A model generated the notes under the pieces. It was given only the letters and a program-made list of their open reading frames with translations. It did not search any database and was not told where the DNA came from. Made by a program: the position numbers and the translations under genes. Source: Pseudomonas sp. Irchel s3f7 (GTDB lineage: Bacteria > Pseudomonadota > Gammaproteobacteria > Pseudomonadales > Pseudomonadaceae). Taken from it: DNA of 44,779 bases. The stretch lies in contig NZ_FYDO01000041.1 in the NCBI RefSeq assembly GCF_900187615.1, positions 1-44,779 of the forward strand. Direction: 5' to 3'. How positions within the stretch are numbered: the first letter of the stretch is position 1; each line of letters begins with the position of its first letter. Of the stretch, positions 41,465 to 44,779 are shown in pieces.

Positions 41465-42222
41465 AGCGGGTCAGGGCGCTATCGGCGTGCCTGCTGTTGA
41501 TCACCGGCATCAGCCAGGCAGCGGTCACCGTCAGCGGTGACGTTGCCCACCCGGGCGCGGTCGACCTGCCAGCGGGCGGGCGCTTGCTCGACGTGATCAG
41601 CGTGGCGCAACCCAATGCCGAGAGTTACTGGTTGGCGGGCGTCTTGCTGCGGCAGTCCCTGGTTGAAGAACAGACCCGACTCAAGGCCGGCGTGCTGTTT
41701 GATCTGGACGTGTTGCAGCGCATGGCGATGCTCTTCGACAGACCGAGCCGGGCTGCCCTGGCGTTGCGTTTGGCCGAGGACGTCAGGCGCATGCCGGTCA
41801 CCGGGCGCCAGGTGGCCGTTCTGGACCCGGTCGCCGTGGAAGTCGGGTTCGCCCGCAACATTCGCCTGGACGACGGTGACCGTCTGATCTATCCGCTGCG
41901 GGTCGATGAGGTCGAGGTGCTTGGCGCTGTCGCCGAACCTTGCCGGTTGCCCTATCAAGCGCTGCAAGAGGCCCGCGAGTACCTGCAAGGCTGTGCGCCG
42001 CTCGAGGACGCTGACGCGGATTACCTGTGGTTGATCCAGCCCAACGGCGTCTCCCGGCGCGTCGGCATTGCCCACTGGAATCGCGAGAGCGGGCAGATAC
42101 CGGCCGCCGGCAGCAAAATCCTGGTCCCGGTCAAAAACGATGACCTTGATCCGCCTATCCCTGAACTGAATCAGCAGTTGGCCGAATTTATTGCCACGCA
42201 GCTGGCTGAGGTGGTTCGTTGA
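41461..42222 (+). CDS. yjbG: YjbG/GfcC-like periplasmic protein
   Basis: This 253-residue secreted protein starts at TTG 41461 (MKRVRALSACLLLITGISQA as signal peptide); no in-frame ATG or GTG is close. The mature protein has two beta-grasp-like domains (VTVSGDVAHPGAVDLPAGGRLLDVI; VEVLGAVAEPCRLPYQALQEAREYL), as in GfcC, and a C-terminal helix (ELNQQLAEFIATQLAEVV). GfcC is a periplasmic partner in group 4 capsule export and may contact the Wza channel. Its stop overlaps the TTG start of yjbH. Confidence 0.88.
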   Translation: MKRVRALSACLLLITGISQAAVTVSGDVAHPGAVDLPAGGRLLDVISVAQPNAESYWLAGVLLRQSLVEEQTRLKAGVLFDLDVLQRMAMLFDRPSRAALALRLAEDVRRMPVTGRQVAVLDPVAVEVGFARNIRLDDGDRLIYPLRVDEVEVLGAVAEPCRLPYQALQEAREYLQGCAPLEDADADYLWLIQPNGVSRRVGIAHWNRESGQIPAAGSKILVPVKNDDLDPPIPELNQQLAEFIATQLAEVVR

Positions 42223-44297
42223 ATTTACGTTTTGCAGCCGTATTGTTGTTTCCGTGTGGTTTGGCCTATGCAGAACCGCGTATTACCCAGAATGATTTCG
42301 GTGGCGCTGGCCTGTTGCAAACGCCGACGGCGCGGATGGCGCCGGCGGGTGAGTTGAGCCTGAACGCCAACCGCACCGATCCCTACAGCCGTTACAGCGT
42401 TTCACTTCAACCACTTGAGTGGCTGGAAGGCTCGTTTCGCTATACCGCGATCACCAACCGCCCTTACGGCCCCGAATCGCTGAGCGGCAGCCAGAGCTAT
42501 AAGGACAAGGCGGTCGACCTCAAGGCCCGCCTCTGGGAAGAAACCCATTGGGCGCCCGAAGTGGCCGTAGGCTTCCGGGACATCGGCGGTACAGGCCTGT
42601 TCTCGAGTGAGTTCGTGGTGGCCAACAAGCGCTACGACAACCTTGATTTCAGTGCCGGTATTGCCTGGGGTTACCTGGGTAATCGCGGCGACTTCGAAAA
42701 CCCGCTGGGCTCTATCGATGAGCGCTTCAAGACCCGACCGGACAGTGAAGGGACCGGTGACGTTAACACCGGGGCGTACTTTCGCGGCAGCCCTTCCTTT
42801 TTCGGCGGCGTGAGCTATCAGACGCCTTGGGATCGGCTCAGCTTGAAACTCGAATACGAGGGCAATGATTACAAGAACGAACCGAAGGACAACGAGATCA
42901 ATCAGGACTCGCCGATCAACCTCGGCGCGGTGTTCAAAGTGACTGACTCGATCGATGTCAGCGCGGCGTGGGAACGTGGCAACACGGCGATGTTCGGCGT
43001 CACCTTTCACACCAATTTCGTCAGCCGCAAGGCACCGGCGAAGACGTTCGATCCACCGGCCGAACCCTTGCCTGCGAAGGCGCCGAGCACCGAGATGGAT
43101 CAGGTCAACTGGGCCGATGTATCCCGGCGCCTGCAGCAAAATGCCGGGTACAAGATTGAGCGCATCAGCCAGCGCGATTCCGAGTTGATCGTGTATGGCG
43201 AGCAGCAGCGTTACTTCCATTCCGCCAAAGCCGTAGGCCGCGCGAGTCGGATTCTGGACAACAGCGTCAACGACGAGATCGACTGGTTCACCGTGGTGAA
43301 CAAGCGCTACGACCTGCCGCTTGAAGAAACCAGCGTGCCTCGGCAAACCTTCCGCGAAGTGATCAACAACGAGGAGCCGCTGCAAACGCTGCACCGCACG
43401 ACTGAGATCAATCCGGCGATGCCACACAACGAGAAAACCCTCTACACCGAAGCGATGCAGCCATTCGCTTATGGCGTCGGGTTGGGCTTCAAGCAGAACG
43501 TGGGTGGCCCTGATGGCTTGCTCTATCAATTCAGCGCCGACGCGGACGCCGAGTACCGGTTCAACCGCAACACCTGGTGGAGTGGCTTGCTCAGTGCCAA
43601 CCTGATCAACAACTTTGACAAGTTCACCTATGACGCACCCAGCGGCTTGCCGCGTGTGCGCACGGACTTGCGCCAGTACATGACCACCTCCGATGTCACC
43701 ATGCCGCTGTTCCAGGTCAGCCATGCCGAACAGTTGGACAAAGACCTGTATGGCATGGTGTACGGCGGCTATCTGGAGTCGATGTTTGCCGGTGTCGGGG
43801 GCGAGGTGCTGTTTCGTCCGACCGGTGAGCGCTGGTCGTTGGGGGCGGACCTGAACTACGTCCGTCAGCGTGAGTTCGACCAAGGGTTTGGTTTGCGTGA
43901 TTACTCGGTGGTGACCGGTCACATCACCGGCTACACCGACTTGCCCCACGATACGCTGGCAGCCATCAGCGTCGGGCGTTACCTGGCCGGCGACTGGGGC
44001 GGCACGCTGGACATCTCGCGGGAGTTTTCCAACGGCGTACGGTTTGGTGCCTGGGCAACCATCACCACCGCAACCGGCGCGGAATACGGCGAAGGTAGTT
44101 TCGACAAAGGCATCTACCTGTCCATTCCGTTCGACGAACTGATGAGCATGTCGACCATGCGCCGCGCCAACCTCGTCTGGTCACCGCTGACCCGGGACGG
44201 CGGCGCACGGCTCAATCGCAGCTACCAACTGCACTCCATGACCGACAGCCGCGACGACGACATGTTCTACCGCAACTTCGGCAAGATCACCGAGTAA
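42219..44297 (+). CDS. yjbH: YjbH/GfcD-like outer-membrane beta-barrel
   Basis: This 692-residue protein starts at TTG 42219, with signal peptide NLRFAAVLLFPCGLAYA. The YjbH family pattern is seen: FGGAGLLQTPTARMAPAGELSLN at the N-terminus, strands with alternating aromatic residues, a periplasmic insert around 290-400, and a second barrel half ending ANLVWSPLTRDGGARL. Recent models of the family place it in the outer membrane as a large, possibly double, barrel that helps polysaccharide exit. It is the last gene of the yjbE-wza-yjbFGH set. Confidence 0.92.
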   Translation: MNLRFAAVLLFPCGLAYAEPRITQNDFGGAGLLQTPTARMAPAGELSLNANRTDPYSRYSVSLQPLEWLEGSFRYTAITNRPYGPESLSGSQSYKDKAVDLKARLWEETHWAPEVAVGFRDIGGTGLFSSEFVVANKRYDNLDFSAGIAWGYLGNRGDFENPLGSIDERFKTRPDSEGTGDVNTGAYFRGSPSFFGGVSYQTPWDRLSLKLEYEGNDYKNEPKDNEINQDSPINLGAVFKVTDSIDVSAAWERGNTAMFGVTFHTNFVSRKAPAKTFDPPAEPLPAKAPSTEMDQVNWADVSRRLQQNAGYKIERISQRDSELIVYGEQQRYFHSAKAVGRASRILDNSVNDEIDWFTVVNKRYDLPLEETSVPRQTFREVINNEEPLQTLHRTTEINPAMPHNEKTLYTEAMQPFAYGVGLGFKQNVGGPDGLLYQFSADADAEYRFNRNTWWSGLLSANLINNFDKFTYDAPSGLPRVRTDLRQYMTTSDVTMPLFQVSHAEQLDKDLYGMVYGGYLESMFAGVGGEVLFRPTGERWSLGADLNYVRQREFDQGFGLRDYSVVTGHITGYTDLPHDTLAAISVGRYLAGDWGGTLDISREFSNGVRFGAWATITTATGAEYGEGSFDKGIYLSIPFDELMSMSTMRRANLVWSPLTRDGGARLNRSYQLHSMTDSRDDDMFYRNFGKITE

Positions 44298-44299
44298 CC

Positions 44300-44660
44300 T
44301 GTAGGAGCGAGCCTGCTCGCGATGGCGCCAACACATTCAGCATTGATGTCGACTGACCCAACGCCATCGCGGGCAAGCCACGCTCCTACAGTGTTTTTTT
44401 GGAAAACCGAAGATCCAGGCAATCCCCCAATCCCCTGTAGGAGCGAGCTTGCTCGCGATGGCGCCAGTACATCAGCATTGATGTCGACTGACCCAACGCC
44501 ATCGCGGGCAAGCCACGCTCCTACAGTGTTTTTTTGGCAAACCGAAGATCCAGGCAATCCCCCAATCCCCTGTAGGAGCGAGCCTGCTCGCGATGGCGTG
44601 GGTAAATCCAGCATTGATATCGACTGACCCGACGCCATCGCGGGCAAGCCGCGCTTGTAT
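44300..44660. repeat. Tandem REPIN array, about 2.7 units of 135-136 bp
   Basis: Units start with TGTAGGAGCGAGC at 44300, 44436 and 44571, a period of 136 then 135 bases. Each holds a REP, a spacer with GTCGACTGACCC or close to it, an inverted REP (CCATCGCGGGCAAGCC) and, in the first two, a shared tail with GTGTTTTTTTGG and GATCCAGGCAATCCCC. The third unit stops after its inverted arm. T-runs after each inverted arm could also end transcription from yjbH. Confidence 0.93.
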
Positions 44661-44670
44661 GTTTAGACTT

Positions 44671-44747
44671 GAAGGGGTGGGTGGGACTAAAGCCTCGCTT
44701 CTGACTCTGACCAGTACAGACCGTGGGAGACATCGTCCCACCCCTTC
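44671..44747. other. Inverted repeats at the right edge, no gene seen
   Basis: GAAGGGGTGGG (44671-44681) is exactly complementary to CCCACCCCTTC (44737-44747). A second, shorter stem GTGGGA/TCCCAC (44723-44728 and 44736-44741) competes for the same right arm. It could be a leader or terminator of a gene beyond the window. Nothing else is recognised in the final 120 bases. Confidence 0.4.
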
Positions 44748-44779
44748 ACCTAATGCGCCGATAAGGAATGCATCGGCTC

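Noticed and set aside
42402..43949. Minus-strand open frame of 515 codons
   Set aside because: Shadow of yjbH, for the same reasons.
44267..44647. Minus-strand frame with internal repeats, resembling a repeat protein
   Set aside because: It is a translation of the tandem REPIN array; the repeated peptide comes from the DNA repeat, and no start signals are present.
44300..44660. Possible CRISPR array
   Set aside because: The repeat period of 135-136 bp, near-identical intervening sequence and internal REP palindromes fit REPINs, not CRISPR repeats with unique spacers; no cas genes are present.

Overview
The window is a piece of chromosome from a fluorescent Pseudomonas. The evidence is high G+C coding sequence, P. 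fluorescens-type REP/REPIN palindromes (core like GTAGGAGCGAGCTTGCTCGCGA) between genes, and a gene order (mfd, gap, sthA, lolCDE, copSR, cupredoxin, queF, mlaA, response regulator/STAS pair, tal) that I recognise as shared across pseudomonads. This is recall and reading by eye; no search was run.

Positions 168-25380 are core. A minus-strand operon mfd-csiV-SNF2 helicase stands divergent from a long NAD-dependent gap gene, across a 378-bp repeat-rich intergenic region. Then come apbE, sthA, a glycerophosphodiesterase, a PilZ protein, the lipoprotein-sorting genes lolC-lolD-lolE, a copper-type two-component pair whose kinase gene is frameshifted, a divergent periplasmic cupredoxin gene with a CopR/CusR-like box upstream, queF, a DUF4404 protein, a HAD-like protein lacking its catalytic acids, mlaA, a second PilZ protein, a response regulator-PP2C phosphatase overlapping a STAS gene, and transaldolase.

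Positions 25567-44297 hold an accessory exopolysaccharide locus that is the most interesting part of the window. It combines: (a) a secreted clan GH-A glycosidase (PslG-like) on the minus strand; (b) a plus-strand run of low-molecular-weight tyrosine phosphatase (Wzb/Etp), tyrosine autokinase/co-polymerase (Wzc/Etk), one GT4 glycosyltransferase, a polysaccharide pyruvyltransferase, a Wzx-like flippase, a polytopic membrane protein that may be Wzy, an acyltransferase-3 and an SGNH hydrolase; (c) galU and galE, divergent from each other, for UDP-glucose and UDP-galactose supply, with a stand-alone degenerate phosphomannomutase C-terminal domain after galU; and (d) a complete yjbE-wza-yjbF-yjbG-yjbH set, equivalent to the gfcABCDE half of the E. 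coli group 4 capsule locus. No initiating phosphoglycosyl transferase is seen, so initiation probably relies on an enzyme encoded elsewhere. The expected product is a pyruvylated, probably acylated, galactose- or glucose-containing Wzx/Wzy-type polymer.

REPINs punctuate the region. One lies between the convergent SGNH and phosphomannomutase-like genes and supplies the stop region of both. A tandem array of about 2.7 copies of a 135-bp REPIN unit follows yjbH. I saw no tRNA, rRNA, insertion sequence, prophage or CRISPR.
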